Part shown: positions 23,633-32,499 of the stretch, in pieces
How the letters are laid out: every line of letters begins with the position of its first letter
Position numbering within the stretch: position 1 is the stretch's first letter
Origin: Actinomadura opuntiae
GTDB taxonomy: Bacteria; Actinomycetota; Actinomycetes; Streptosporangiales; Streptosporangiaceae
Assembly (NCBI RefSeq): GCF_030283205.1
Contig: NZ_JASNWF010000029.1
Span: 1 to 64,000, forward strand
Direction: 5' to 3'
DNA: 64,000 bases
Made by a program: the position numbers and the translations under genes
The notes under the pieces: model-generated
Told to the model about the DNA's origin: nothing
The model's input: the letters and a program-made list of their open reading frames with translations, nothing else
The model's database searches: none

Positions 23633-24349
23633 ATGACCTTCACAGCACGCATCGCCCTGGTGGGGGAGCGTTCCCCGAACGTCCAGTCGCACGTCAGGAT
23701 CCCCCGGCTCCTGGAGGCCGTCCGGGAGCGCGACGGCCTCCTCGCGGAGGCGTACTGGATCCCGACCGACGAGACCGGCGGCGGCCTGGACGGCTTCGAC
23801 GGCGTCTGGCTGCTGCCCGGCAGCCCGTACCGCAGCGAGGCGGGCGCCCTCGCCGCGGTCCGCTCGGCGCGGGAGGGCGGGATCCCGCTGCTCGGGACCT
23901 GCGGCGGCTTCCAGCACATGGTCCTGGAGTACGCGCGCAACGTCTGCGGGATCGCCGGCGCCGTGCACGCCGAGAACGAGATGCCCGGCGACGACGCGGT
24001 GATCATGCCGCTGGCCTGCTCGCTCGCGGGGCACGAGGGCGAGGTGAACGTGGCGCCCGGCTCGTCCGCCGAGCGGATCATGGGAACCGCGCGCAGCATC
24101 GAGCGCTTCAACTGCACGTTCGGGCCGAACCCCGAGTACATCGGGACGCTGGAGGCGAACGGCCTGCGGTTCACCGGCCACGACGACGAGGGGCAGGTGC
24201 GCATCATGGAACTGCCCGGCCACCCGTTCTACTTCGCGACGCTGTTCCAGCCGGAGTTGGCCGGCGACGGCAGCCGCCCGCATCCCGTGGTCACCGCGTT
24301 CGTCGCCGCCGCGTGCGCGGCGGTGGGCGCGAGGGCCGCCGCCGGCTGA
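23633..24349 (+). CDS. CTP-synthase C-terminal-like class I glutamine amidotransferase
   Basis: 238 aa. A triad-type amidotransferase domain is visible: nucleophile Cys in LLGTCGGFQHMVLEY and the histidine/glutamate region LPGHPFYFATLFQPEL. It matches the family of stand-alone proteins related to the CTP synthase C-terminal half, in which some members carry selenocysteine at the nucleophile. Here the codon is TGC (Cys). There is no synthetase domain, so the acceptor and reaction are unknown. The divergent LysR gene suggests ligand-induced expression. CAGGAT lies 6 nt before the ATG, a weak leaderless signature. Confidence 0.82.
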   Translation: MTFTARIALVGERSPNVQSHVRIPRLLEAVRERDGLLAEAYWIPTDETGGGLDGFDGVWLLPGSPYRSEAGALAAVRSAREGGIPLLGTCGGFQHMVLEYARNVCGIAGAVHAENEMPGDDAVIMPLACSLAGHEGEVNVAPGSSAERIMGTARSIERFNCTFGPNPEYIGTLEANGLRFTGHDDEGQVRIMELPGHPFYFATLFQPELAGDGSRPHPVVTAFVAAACAAVGARAAAG

Positions 24350-24374
24350 CCGGCGCCCCCGGGGCGGCGCCGGT
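24349..24374 (+). terminator. Hairpin after the amidotransferase gene
   Basis: ACCGGCGCC and GGCGCCGGT form a perfect 9-bp stem around an 8-nt loop, starting at the stop codon. It lies between two convergent genes and may serve both. Confidence 0.65.
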
Positions 24375-24385
24375 CGTGCGGTGCG

Positions 24386-25846
24386 TCAGACGCGCTTGTC
24401 GAGGAGCGGCTCCCGGGCCGGGGCGGCGGGTGCCGGGCCGGCGGCGGGGGCGGCCGGGCGCAGGAACAGCAGGGCGAGGACGACGGTCACCAGCGTGAGG
24501 CCGAAGTCCGCCCAGATCGCTGTCTCGGCGGCGGACGCGAACGCGGCCCGGCCGGGATGCGCGCCGAGCGCGGCGAAGAAGACCGCGCCGAGCACCGCGA
24601 CGCCGGTCGCGCCGGAGAACTGCTGGGCGGTGCTCAGCACGCCGGACGCGGCGCCGGCCTGGGCCGGCCGGATCCCGGACATGACCGCGCCGATCACCGA
24701 CGGCAGCGTCAGCCCGCCGCCGAGGCCGACGAGGCCGAGCGGCGCGAGCAGCCCCGCGGCGGTGACGTCGCCGCCGAGGACGTGCAGCTGGGCGGCGAGG
24801 GCCAGCACGCCGAGCGCGGTGACGACCGTCCCGCAGACCAGGACCCTGGCCCCGAACCGGGCGACGAGCGGGCGGCCGAACAGCGAGGCGATCATGGTCA
24901 GCAGGGCCATCGGCCCGAACTCCAGGCCCGCCTCCAGCGGCGTCAGGCGCAGGCCGCCCTGCAGCAGCATGGTCAGCACCACGTTCATGCTGCTGAACGA
25001 GGCGAGGAACGCCACGTTGATCGCCAGTCCGAGGTCGAACGAGCGGACCCGGAACAGCCCGAGGTCGAGCAGCGGTTCCCCGCCGGTGCGGGCGAGGCGG
25101 CGCTCCCACAGCAGTGTCGCGGCCATGACCGGGACGGACGCGGCGAGCGAGGTCCACGTCCAGGCGGGCCAGCCCTGCTCGCGGCCCATGGCCAGCGGGA
25201 CGAGCGCGAGCGCGAGGGCACCGGAGATCCCGGCGGCGCCGGCCGGGTCGAGGCGGGGCCGCCGGCCGGAGCGGGCGCCGGGCAGCGAGCGGGCGGCGAG
25301 GACGATCGCGGCGGCGCCGACCGGGACGTTCACCAGGAAGATCGTCCGCCAGCCGAGCCCGAACAGGTCGGCCTGCAGGAGCAGCCCGCCGCCGACCTGC
25401 CCGGCGATGCCGCCGCCGCCGAGGACGACGCCGTACCAGGCCATCGCGCGCGGCCGTTCCTCCGCCGGGAACGCGGACGTGATCAGCGCGAGCACCTGCG
25501 GGACCATCGCCGCGCCCGTCAGCCCCTGCAGCAGCCGCGCCGCGACGAGCTGGTCCGGCGACTGCGCGAGCCCGCACAGCAGCGACGCGGCGGTGAAGGC
25601 GGCCATGCCGAACAGGAACAGGCGCCGGTGGCCGAACAGGTCGCCGAGCCGCCCGCCGGTCACCATGCCGCTCGCGTAGGTGAAGGCGTAACCGGCGATG
25701 ACCAGTTCGAGGGCGACCGGCCCGGCGCGCAGGTCGCGCTGGAGGGAAGGTGTCGCGACATTGACCACCATGTAGTCGAACGACACCATGAACGTCGCTG
25801 AGAGGATGACCGGGAGGACCAGCCGGCCGTGCTTTCCGGATGCCAT
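24386..25846 (-). CDS. MFS exporter, DHA2 (14-TM)
   Basis: 486-aa multidrug-type exporter with about 14 hydrophobic segments. Helix 1 carries the D/V-rich FDYMVVNVATPSL motif, motif A is GGRLGDLFGHRR, and motif C is GGGGIAGQVGGGLLL. ATG 25846 was preferred over 25882 because the family normally starts close to helix 1; neither has a good ribosome binding site. It diverges from the large LuxR gene. Confidence 0.88.
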   Translation of the reverse strand: MASGKHGRLVLPVILSATFMVSFDYMVVNVATPSLQRDLRAGPVALELVIAGYAFTYASGMVTGGRLGDLFGHRRLFLFGMAAFTAASLLCGLAQSPDQLVAARLLQGLTGAAMVPQVLALITSAFPAEERPRAMAWYGVVLGGGGIAGQVGGGLLLQADLFGLGWRTIFLVNVPVGAAAIVLAARSLPGARSGRRPRLDPAGAAGISGALALALVPLAMGREQGWPAWTWTSLAASVPVMAATLLWERRLARTGGEPLLDLGLFRVRSFDLGLAINVAFLASFSSMNVVLTMLLQGGLRLTPLEAGLEFGPMALLTMIASLFGRPLVARFGARVLVCGTVVTALGVLALAAQLHVLGGDVTAAGLLAPLGLVGLGGGLTLPSVIGAVMSGIRPAQAGAASGVLSTAQQFSGATGVAVLGAVFFAALGAHPGRAAFASAAETAIWADFGLTLVTVVLALLFLRPAAPAAGPAPAAPAREPLLDKRV

Positions 25847-25950
25847 GCGGTCCACGGTCGTGGCGCGGAGCCCGTGCCACATGGAGAGGAATACGTAGTC
25901 CGGCGGGCCGGGTTCTTCAGATTTCCGGGCCGGGTTGCTTAGGGGGTGTG

Positions 25951-28845
25951 GTGGCGTCCGCCTTCGTCGCCCGCACGGCCGAGCTGGCCGCGCTGTCGGA
26001 CGCCTTCGCGCGCGCGTGCGAGGCCGGTCCCATGGCGGTGCTGATCGACGGGGACGCGGGGATCGGCAAGAGCCGGCTGGTCGCCGAGTTCGCGGCCCGG
26101 CTGCCGTCCCGGACGCGCGTGGTGCGCGGCGACTGCCTGGAGGCCGGCGGCGGGTTCGCCTACGCGCCGTTCATCGCGGCGATGCGCGCCCTCGTCCGCG
26201 ACCTCGGTCCCGAACATGCCGCCGGCCTGCTCCCCGGCGGCGGACGCCTCGGGCTGGCGCACTGGCTGCCGGTGCTCGGCGCCGCACCGGACGAACCGGA
26301 CCCGGCGTACGGGAAGGCCCGGCTGTTCGAAGACGTCCTGACGCTGACCGAGGGCGCGGCGCGGGAACGGCCGCTCGTCCTGGTGCTGGAGGACCTGCAC
26401 TGGGCCGATCCGTCGAGCCGCGAGCTGCTGGTGTTCCTCGTCCACAACCTGGCCGGGCCCGGTGTGCTGCTGGTCGGCACGTACCGTTCGGCGGACCTGG
26501 ACGAAGCGCACCCGCTGCGTCCGGTGCTGACCGGGCTGGCGCGGTCGCCGCGCGTCCGGCGGATGGAACCCGCGCCGCTCACGTGCGCCGAGGTGCGCGG
26601 GCTGGTCGCCGACCGGCTTGGATACGAACCGGCCCCCGACGCGGTGGAGGAGATAGCGCGGCGTAGCGAAGGCAATCCGCTGTTCGTGGAGGCATTGGCG
26701 GACGCCGGCGCACAGGGCGGAACACCGCGTCGCCTGCGGGACCTGCTGCTGGCTGGCTTCCGTTCCCTGCCGGACGGGTCCCGGAGCGTGCTGCACGCCG
26801 CGTCCGTGGCGTCGGCATGGGGCGGTGGGTTGGCGCACCGGTTCCTCGCGTCCGTGACGGGGCTGGACGACCTGGCCCTAGAGGACGCGATACGTCCGGC
26901 GGTCGAACGCGGCCTGCTGCTGACGGAAGGCGACGGATACGCATTCCGGCATGCGCTGCTACGCCAGGCCGTCTACGAGGACGTGCTTCCAAGCGCGCGC
27001 GCACGCCTGCACAAGCGGTCCGGCGCCGCCTTGCAGGCCGACCCCGGCCTGGTGCCGGACGGCCGCGCCGCAGCGGAGGAGGCGGCGCATTGGTGCGCGG
27101 CGGGCCAGAAGGAGCGGGCGTTCGACGCCCTGTGGCGTGCCGCCGCCGCGGCGCGCGCCGTCCACGCCCATCCGGAACGGCTGCGGATCCTGGAACGCGT
27201 GCTGAGGCAGTGGGACGACGTCGCCGAACCCGAACGGGTCCTCGGCGCGGACCGGGCGGAGGTGCTGCACCGCGCGGCGGAGGCGTGCCTGTCGGCGGGC
27301 GAGGCGGCGCGCGGCGTCGCCCTCGCGACCGAGGCGCTCTCGGCGCTCGACCGGGAGACCGGCCCCGGACGCGCCGCGCTGCTCCTCGAACTGCGCAGCA
27401 TGCTCCGCCACCGGCTCGGCGACCCGGCGCTCGACGACCTGCGCGCGGCCGTGGCGCTGCTCCCGGCGGAGGCGCCGGCGGCGGTCCGGGGCCGTCCGCT
27501 GTCCACGCTGGCGAACCGGCTGTTCCTGCTGTCGAGCCCGGACGAGTCGCGCGCGCTGGCGACCGAAGCGCTCGCGGCGGGCCGCGCGTCCGGGGACGCG
27601 CGGGTGCGGGCGTGGGCGCTGCTGACGCTCGGGTCCCTCGACGGCGCCGCGGGCGACCTGGACGCCGCGCTCGCACGGATCGCGGAGGCGGCGCGGGTCA
27701 CCAGGGCGGCCGGGGAATCCGCGGTCCCGCTCGTCATCGCGGCGATGGCGGAGGCGGACGCGCTGCACGGCATGGGCCTGGACGAGCGGGCCGTGGACGC
27801 GGTCACCGCCGGCCTGGAGACCGCGCGCCGCTCCGGCCTGGACCGGGACCAGGGCGCGGGCCTCGCCGCGAAGGGCGCCGAACCGCTGTGGGCGCTCGGC
27901 CGCTGGGACGAGGCGGCCGCGCTGCTGCGGGACGTCCTCGCGCTCGACCCGCCGCCGCTGTTCGCCGCGCTGGCCCAGGTCAACCTGGGGACGGTCGTGC
28001 TCGCTCAGGGCGACGTCGCGGCGGCGGCGCGGGCCGCCGACGCCGCGTACGCGATCATGGGGGACACCTACCAGGGCAAGGCGTTCCGGCTGCCGCTGCA
28101 CGACCTGCGCTGCCGGATCGCGATCGTCCGCGACGACCTCGCCGGCGCCGACGGGATCCTCGGCCGCGCCCTCGACGGGCCCGGGCTGCTCGCCACGTCG
28201 CGCTTCGCGTGGCCGCTGCTGCTGACCGGCGCCCGGCTGTGCGCGGAGCGGCTCGCCCACCGGGTCGGTGAGCGCGAACGGCCGGCTCAGCTGCGCGACC
28301 TGGCCGGACGGCTGCCGGTGATCGGCCCCGTGCAGCACGCGTACCGGACCGAGTTCCACGCCGAGGTAGGCGACGGGACCTGGGACGAGGCGGTGCGGGC
28401 CTGGCGCGAGGTCGGTCGGCCCTATCCACTCGCGCAAGCCTTGTTCCGCGCGGCGGAGGCGCCCGGCGTCCCGTCCGCGCAGGCGGCCGAGCGGTGCCGG
28501 GAAGCCGCCGCGATCGCCGCGCGGCTCGGCGCGAAACCGCTGCTCAAGGAGATCGAACGGCTCGCCGCCCGCGCGCGCCTCTCCCTGGCCGAACCAGAAC
28601 CGGAGCCGGAGCCCGTCGCGCCCGGTCCGGCTCGCCGCCTCGGCCTGACCCGCCGCGAGACCGAGGTGCTCCGGCTCGTCGCGGACGGGCGCAGCAACCG
28701 GCAGATCGCCGAGGCGCTGTTCATCTCCGCCCGGACGGCGGGCGTGCACGTGTCCAACATCCTGGCGAAGCTCCAGGTCGCGTCGCGGACGGAGGCGGCG
28801 GCGCTCGCCCACCGCCTGCGCCTGTTCGACCCGCCCGCCGGCTGA
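25951..28845 (+). CDS. LAL-type LuxR-family regulator with AAA ATPase domain
   Basis: 964 aa. Walker A GDAGIGKS (residues 34-41) and Walker B LVLVLEDLHWAD (about 140-152) mark the N-terminal STAND-type ATPase. A long helical, TPR-like middle follows, and the LuxR helix-turn-helix ends the protein (GLTRRETEVLRLVADGRSNR at about 898-917). Such large ATP-binding regulators activate secondary-metabolite or catabolic genes after ligand sensing. The second of two GTGs was chosen, with GGGGG just upstream. The divergent DHA2 exporter or the nearby monooxygenase could be its target. Confidence 0.9.
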   Translation: MASAFVARTAELAALSDAFARACEAGPMAVLIDGDAGIGKSRLVAEFAARLPSRTRVVRGDCLEAGGGFAYAPFIAAMRALVRDLGPEHAAGLLPGGGRLGLAHWLPVLGAAPDEPDPAYGKARLFEDVLTLTEGAARERPLVLVLEDLHWADPSSRELLVFLVHNLAGPGVLLVGTYRSADLDEAHPLRPVLTGLARSPRVRRMEPAPLTCAEVRGLVADRLGYEPAPDAVEEIARRSEGNPLFVEALADAGAQGGTPRRLRDLLLAGFRSLPDGSRSVLHAASVASAWGGGLAHRFLASVTGLDDLALEDAIRPAVERGLLLTEGDGYAFRHALLRQAVYEDVLPSARARLHKRSGAALQADPGLVPDGRAAAEEAAHWCAAGQKERAFDALWRAAAAARAVHAHPERLRILERVLRQWDDVAEPERVLGADRAEVLHRAAEACLSAGEAARGVALATEALSALDRETGPGRAALLLELRSMLRHRLGDPALDDLRAAVALLPAEAPAAVRGRPLSTLANRLFLLSSPDESRALATEALAAGRASGDARVRAWALLTLGSLDGAAGDLDAALARIAEAARVTRAAGESAVPLVIAAMAEADALHGMGLDERAVDAVTAGLETARRSGLDRDQGAGLAAKGAEPLWALGRWDEAAALLRDVLALDPPPLFAALAQVNLGTVVLAQGDVAAAARAADAAYAIMGDTYQGKAFRLPLHDLRCRIAIVRDDLAGADGILGRALDGPGLLATSRFAWPLLLTGARLCAERLAHRVGERERPAQLRDLAGRLPVIGPVQHAYRTEFHAEVGDGTWDEAVRAWREVGRPYPLAQALFRAAEAPGVPSAQAAERCREAAAIAARLGAKPLLKEIERLAARARLSLAEPEPEPEPVAPGPARRLGLTRRETEVLRLVADGRSNRQIAEALFISARTAGVHVSNILAKLQVASRTEAAALAHRLRLFDPPAG

Positions 28846-28858
28846 ACCCCGACGTTCC

Positions 28859-28873
28859 AGGACTAGTAGTCCT
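28859..28873. repeat. Short palindrome between convergent genes
   Basis: AGGACTAGTAGTCCT has perfect 6-bp arms around AGT and spans the stop of the FAD monooxygenase. It is too short to be a confident terminator. Confidence 0.4.
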
Positions 28874-30056
28874 TGAGCGCGATGGCGGTGGCGGCGGCGT
28901 GGATGGGGGCGATGACCTTCGCCATCATCCGCTCCCGCCCCGGCATGCGACCCATCACTGCGAGCATTGCCATCGAGATGCGGACGGCCCGCGCCGTCCG
29001 CATCACCATGCGCTTGAGGTTCGCCGGCCCGAGCTTCTGGTTCCGCGCCACGAACGGCCGCATCTCCCGCTCGTACGCGGCGAACGCGGCGCGGTGGTCG
29101 CCCCGCGCCGCCGCCAGTTCCCCGGCCAGCACGTAGGCGCCGACGAGTGCCAGGCTCGTGCCCTGGCCGGACGCGGGGGACGCGCAGTACGCCGCGTCGC
29201 CGAGCAGCGCGACCCGCCCGTCCGACCAGCGGTCCATGTGGACCTGGGCGACCGCGTCGAAATAGAAGTCCGGCGCCGCGCCCATCCCGTCCAGCAGCCG
29301 CGGGACCTCCCAGCCCTCGCCCGCGTACGCGGCGGCCAGCACCCGCTCCTGCGCGGCCCGCCCGCGCGGGAGGTCCCGGTCGTCGGACCGGAACAGGAAC
29401 ATCGCCTTCGCGCCGGCGTCCCCGGCGACGCTGTAGACGAGGGCCGTCCGGCCGGGGCCGATGCAGGTGACCTCCTCGCGGTCCAGGCCCAGGCGGCCGG
29501 GGACGCTGAAGATCGAGATGCGGTGGCCGAGGTCGCGGACGAACCTCTCCTCCGGTCCGAACGCCAGCGACCGGGTGGCCGAGTGCAGCCCGTCCGCCCC
29601 CACCACCAGGTCGAACGTGCGCGAGAGGCCGCTGTCGAAGGTGACCTCGACGCCGCCGGCCGTCTGCTCCAGCTCGGCGATCGAGTCGCCGAAGAGGTAC
29701 TCGGCCTCGGTGCGCTCGAACAGCAGCCGGTGCAGGTCGCCGCGCAGGACCTCCGCGTCGCCGTGGACCCGGCCGCCGAACGTGTCGCCGTCCATGCTCG
29801 CGACCCGCCGGCCCGCCGCGTCCACGACCGTCCCGCTCCGCACGCCGGTGCGCATGCCGCGGATCTCGTCCAGCAGGCCCATGCGCTCGGCGACGGTCAG
29901 CGCCGCGCCCCGGACGTCGACCTTGTAGCCGCCCGCGCGGATCGCGGGCGCCCGCTCGACCACCGTCGGCGCGAAGCCGTGGCGGCGCAGCCGGAAGGCG
30001 AGGGCGAGGCCCGCGATGCCGGCGCCGGAGACCAGGACGCTCGTGTTCTCGTTCAT
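28863..30056 (-). CDS. FAD-dependent monooxygenase (class A, TetX/PHBH-like)
   Basis: 397 aa. The N-terminal dinucleotide fold VLVSGAGIAGLALAFRLRRHG, the central DG motif region VVGADGLHSATRS, and the GD motif RVALLGDAAYCASPASGQGT all identify a single-component flavin hydroxylase using NAD(P)H and oxygen. The substrate is unknown; relatives hydroxylate aromatic compounds or inactivate antibiotics. It diverges from a TetR gene across a long inverted repeat, so it is probably inducible. Confidence 0.9.
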   Translation of the reverse strand: MNENTSVLVSGAGIAGLALAFRLRRHGFAPTVVERAPAIRAGGYKVDVRGAALTVAERMGLLDEIRGMRTGVRSGTVVDAAGRRVASMDGDTFGGRVHGDAEVLRGDLHRLLFERTEAEYLFGDSIAELEQTAGGVEVTFDSGLSRTFDLVVGADGLHSATRSLAFGPEERFVRDLGHRISIFSVPGRLGLDREEVTCIGPGRTALVYSVAGDAGAKAMFLFRSDDRDLPRGRAAQERVLAAAYAGEGWEVPRLLDGMGAAPDFYFDAVAQVHMDRWSDGRVALLGDAAYCASPASGQGTSLALVGAYVLAGELAAARGDHRAAFAAYEREMRPFVARNQKLGPANLKRMVMRTARAVRISMAMLAVMGRMPGRERMMAKVIAPIHAAATAIALKDY

Positions 30057-30077
30057 GCCGCGAACGGTACAACCGTT

Positions 30078-30106
30078 TTAGACAAATGTGCAAGACATTC
30101 GTCTAA
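30078..30106. promoter_or_regulatory. Inverted-repeat operator between FAD monooxygenase and TetR
   Basis: TTAGACAAATGT (30078-30089) and ACATTCGTCTAA (30095-30106) are inverted with 11 of 12 matches around a 5-bp spacer. The site sits mid-gap, 22 bases from the monooxygenase ATG. Confidence 0.6.
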
Positions 30107-30128
30107 GACGGACGTCTCAAAGATCGGC

Positions 30129-30140
30129 TAGGGTTCTCCC
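30129..30140 (+). promoter_or_regulatory. Leaderless-type promoter of tetR (30141)
   Basis: TAGGGT at 30129-30134, then six bases, then the ATG; no Shine-Dalgarno sequence. Confidence 0.45.
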
Positions 30141-30716
30141 ATGGGCAACCGCGAGGACCTCCTGGCCGGCGCGAGGCGCTGCCTGCTGAGCAAGGGCTAC
30201 GCGCGCACGACGGCGCGCGACGTCGCCACCGAATCGGGTGTCAGCCTGGCCGCGATCGGCTACCACTTCGGGTCGAAGGACGAGCTGCTGCGCGCGGCGC
30301 TGCGCCAGGCGATCGAGGAGTGGGGTGCGGAGATCGCCTCGATCCTGGCCGCCGAGACCGAGCGCGGCCTGTCCGGCGCCGAGCGGTTCGAGGCGACCTG
30401 GGCGCGGGTGCTGGAGTCGTTCGCGCGGACGCGCCCGCTGTGGGCGATCCAGTTCGAGGCGATCGCGCAGATCGAGCGGACGCCGGAGCTGCGCGACGCC
30501 TTCCCGGAGGCGAACCGGGAGGCGCGCCTCGGGCTGGTCGAGCTGTTCGGCGCCGGCGCGGCGGAGCTGGGGGAGCGGCGTGCCGAGCTGGTCGGCGCCT
30601 GCTACCAGGCATTGCTGGCCGGCCTGGCGGCGCAGGCGCTCGTCGACCCGGACGGCGTGCCGGCCGCGCCCGACCTGCTGGAGGCGGTGCGGGCGATCGC
30701 CGCCGGAATAATGTAG
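30141..30716 (+). CDS. TetR-family transcriptional regulator
   Basis: 191 aa. The helix-turn-helix is TTARDVATESGVSLAAIGYHF; the C-terminal domain resembles the TetR_C_6/BetI-like class. It diverges from the FAD monooxygenase and almost certainly controls it and itself through the inverted repeat at 30078. Predicted leaderless. A second tetR gene follows in the same direction. Confidence 0.9.
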   Translation: MGNREDLLAGARRCLLSKGYARTTARDVATESGVSLAAIGYHFGSKDELLRAALRQAIEEWGAEIASILAAETERGLSGAERFEATWARVLESFARTRPLWAIQFEAIAQIERTPELRDAFPEANREARLGLVELFGAGAAELGERRAELVGACYQALLAGLAAQALVDPDGVPAAPDLLEAVRAIAAGIM

Positions 30717-30733
30717 AACGGAATTCTTCGTTC
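30716..30733 (+). promoter_or_regulatory. Inverted repeat upstream of the second TetR gene
   Basis: GAACG and CGTTC arms flank GAATTCTT, ending immediately before a TAGGAT -10-like hexamer. This is a likely autoregulatory operator. Confidence 0.4.
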
Positions 30734-30736
30734 CCT

Positions 30737-30749
30737 TAGGATGGACGGC
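30737..30749 (+). promoter_or_regulatory. Leaderless-type promoter of tetR (30750)
   Basis: TAGGAT at 30737-30742, seven bases, then ATG 30750. The upstream in-frame ATG at 30741 would overlap the hexamer. Confidence 0.4.
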
Positions 30750-31391
30750 ATGGAGACCACGACGCCGGCGCCGATGAGCGGCCGCAAGGCCCAGGCGGCG
30801 CGCAACGACGAACTGATCCGGGAGGCGGCCCGGGCGGTTTTCACCGCCGACCCGGGCGCCCCCATCGCGGCCGTCGCCGAGCACGCGGGCGTGGGGATCA
30901 GCGCCCTCTACCGCCGCTACAAGAGCAAGGAGGACCTGCTCCAGAAGCTCGCCGACGACGGCATGGACCGCTACCTCGCCGAGGTCGAGGCCGCGCTCGC
31001 CGACGACGGCGACCCGTGGGAGGTCTTCGCCGCGTTCATGCGCCGCTGCCTGGACATCGGCGCCGGCTCCCTGACGATGCGGCTCGCGGGCGGCTTCCCC
31101 GTCACCGAGGCGATGAGCGCCAAGGGCCGCGAGATCCACCTCGCCACGACGCGGCTGCTGGAGCGCACGAAACAGGCCGGGGCGCTGCGCCGCGAGGTCG
31201 AGGTCGGCGACATCTCGGTGATCCTGGAGTACCTGCACGGCATCCGGATCGGCGACGACGAGCGGATGAACCGGCTGCAGCACCGCTACCTGTCGCTGAT
31301 GCTCGACTCGCTGTGCCTCACCGAGGCCGGGGAACTCCCCGGCCCGGCCCCCACCTGGCGGGAACTCCGGGGACGGTATGACGGCCGATAG
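30750..31391 (+). CDS. TetR-family transcriptional regulator
   Basis: 213 aa. Helix-turn-helix APIAAVAEHAGVGISALYRRY; the C-terminal part resembles TetR regulators with a SbtR/TetR_C_11-like domain. It overlaps the next gene (AlkZ-like) by 14 bases on the same strand, so the two are translationally coupled and the regulator probably controls its partner. ATG 30750 fits the leaderless promoter; 30741 is the alternative. Confidence 0.87.
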   Translation: METTTPAPMSGRKAQAARNDELIREAARAVFTADPGAPIAAVAEHAGVGISALYRRYKSKEDLLQKLADDGMDRYLAEVEAALADDGDPWEVFAAFMRRCLDIGAGSLTMRLAGGFPVTEAMSAKGREIHLATTRLLERTKQAGALRREVEVGDISVILEYLHGIRIGDDERMNRLQHRYLSLMLDSLCLTEAGELPGPAPTWRELRGRYDGR

Positions 31392-32484
31392 GCTCGACGG
31401 CCGCGCGCTGAACCGGGCGCTGCTGGACCGGCAACTGCTGCTGCGGCGGCACCGGATGACCGCGGTCGAGGCGGTCGAGCACCTCGTCGGGATGCAGTCG
31501 CAGGCCCCGAACCCCCCGCACGTCGGCCTGTGGAGCAGGCTCGAAGGGTTCGGCTTCGACGACCTCACGGCGCCGATGACCGACCGGCGCGTCCTGCGGA
31601 TCGTGCTGATGCGCGGGACGCTGCACCTGGTCGGCGCCCGTGACGCGCTGATGCTGCGCCCGCTGACCCAGCCGATCCTCGACGGCCACCTCCGGAGCCC
31701 GCGGGCCGCCGGCCTCGCCGCCGTCGATCTCCCCGCCGCCGTCGCCTACGCGCGCAAGGTCCTGGAGGAAGAGCCGCGCTCCGACAAGGAACTGCGCGCC
31801 GTGCTCGGCGAGCGCTGGCCGGACGCGGACGCCGCGCTGCTCGTCTGGGCCGTCCGCCTCTCCCTGCCGCTGGTGCAGGTCCCACCGCGCGGGATCTGGG
31901 GCGCGTCCGGCATCGCCCGCCACACGACGCTGGAGGCCTGGCTGGACGGCCACGACGTCCCGGAGCCGTCCGTGGAGGAGATGGTGCTGCGCTATCTCGG
32001 CGCGTTCGGGCCGGCGACCGTCCAGGACGTCCAGCAGTGGTCGGGCCTGACCCGGCTGGGCGAGGTGGTCGAGCGGCTCCTGCCCCGCCTGCGGGTCTTC
32101 CGGGACGAGGCCGGCCGCGCGCTCTACGACCTGCCGGACGCGCCGCGTCCCGGCCCGGAGGCCGAGGCGCCGGTCCGGTTCGTCCCTGACTTCGACAACC
32201 TGCTGCTCTCGCACACCGACCGCACCCGGATCATCAGCGAGGAGCACCGCGCGCGGGTCTTCACCGTCAACGGCATCATCCGCGCGACGTACCTGGTCGA
32301 CGGGTACGTGCACGGGACCTGGAAGATCGGGAAGGCGCGGGGCGAGGCGGCGCTGCGGCTCTCCCCGTTCGCCCCGGTCCCGGCCGGCGAGCGGGACGCG
32401 CTGGCCGAGGAGGGCAGGCGGCTGCTCGCCGCCGCGCACCCGGACGCGAAGGCGCACCGGGTCGAGTTCGAGCGGCCGGAGTGA
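31378..32484 (+). CDS. Winged-helix HTH_42 protein, AlkZ/YcaQ-like DNA glycosylase
   Basis: 368 aa of the HTH_42 (DUF1006) family of tandem winged-helix proteins that includes AlkZ, a glycosylase excising bulky alkyl lesions, and YcaQ. The segment LVGMQSQAPNPPHVGLWSRL contains Q40-x-Q42, matching the catalytic QxQ motif reported for AlkZ-like enzymes. The C-terminal RATYLVDGYVHGTWKI barrel region is also typical. Activity is inferred. In producers, AlkZ relatives protect against self-made DNA-alkylating toxins; no such cluster is visible here. Confidence 0.75.
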   Translation: MTADRLDGRALNRALLDRQLLLRRHRMTAVEAVEHLVGMQSQAPNPPHVGLWSRLEGFGFDDLTAPMTDRRVLRIVLMRGTLHLVGARDALMLRPLTQPILDGHLRSPRAAGLAAVDLPAAVAYARKVLEEEPRSDKELRAVLGERWPDADAALLVWAVRLSLPLVQVPPRGIWGASGIARHTTLEAWLDGHDVPEPSVEEMVLRYLGAFGPATVQDVQQWSGLTRLGEVVERLLPRLRVFRDEAGRALYDLPDAPRPGPEAEAPVRFVPDFDNLLLSHTDRTRIISEEHRARVFTVNGIIRATYLVDGYVHGTWKIGKARGEAALRLSPFAPVPAGERDALAEEGRRLLAAAHPDAKAHRVEFERPE

Positions 32485-32499
32485 GGGCGGCGCCCCGGG

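Noticed and set aside
23933..23941. Possible selenocysteine at the amidotransferase nucleophile
   Set aside because: The GTCGG nucleophile codon, a little upstream, is TGC, so it is an ordinary cysteine.
26959..30093. 1044-codon minus-strand open frame across the LuxR and FAD monooxygenase genes
   Set aside because: It runs antisense to the LuxR gene and out of frame through the monooxygenase; composition is Arg/Gly/Ala-rich with no recognisable fold.
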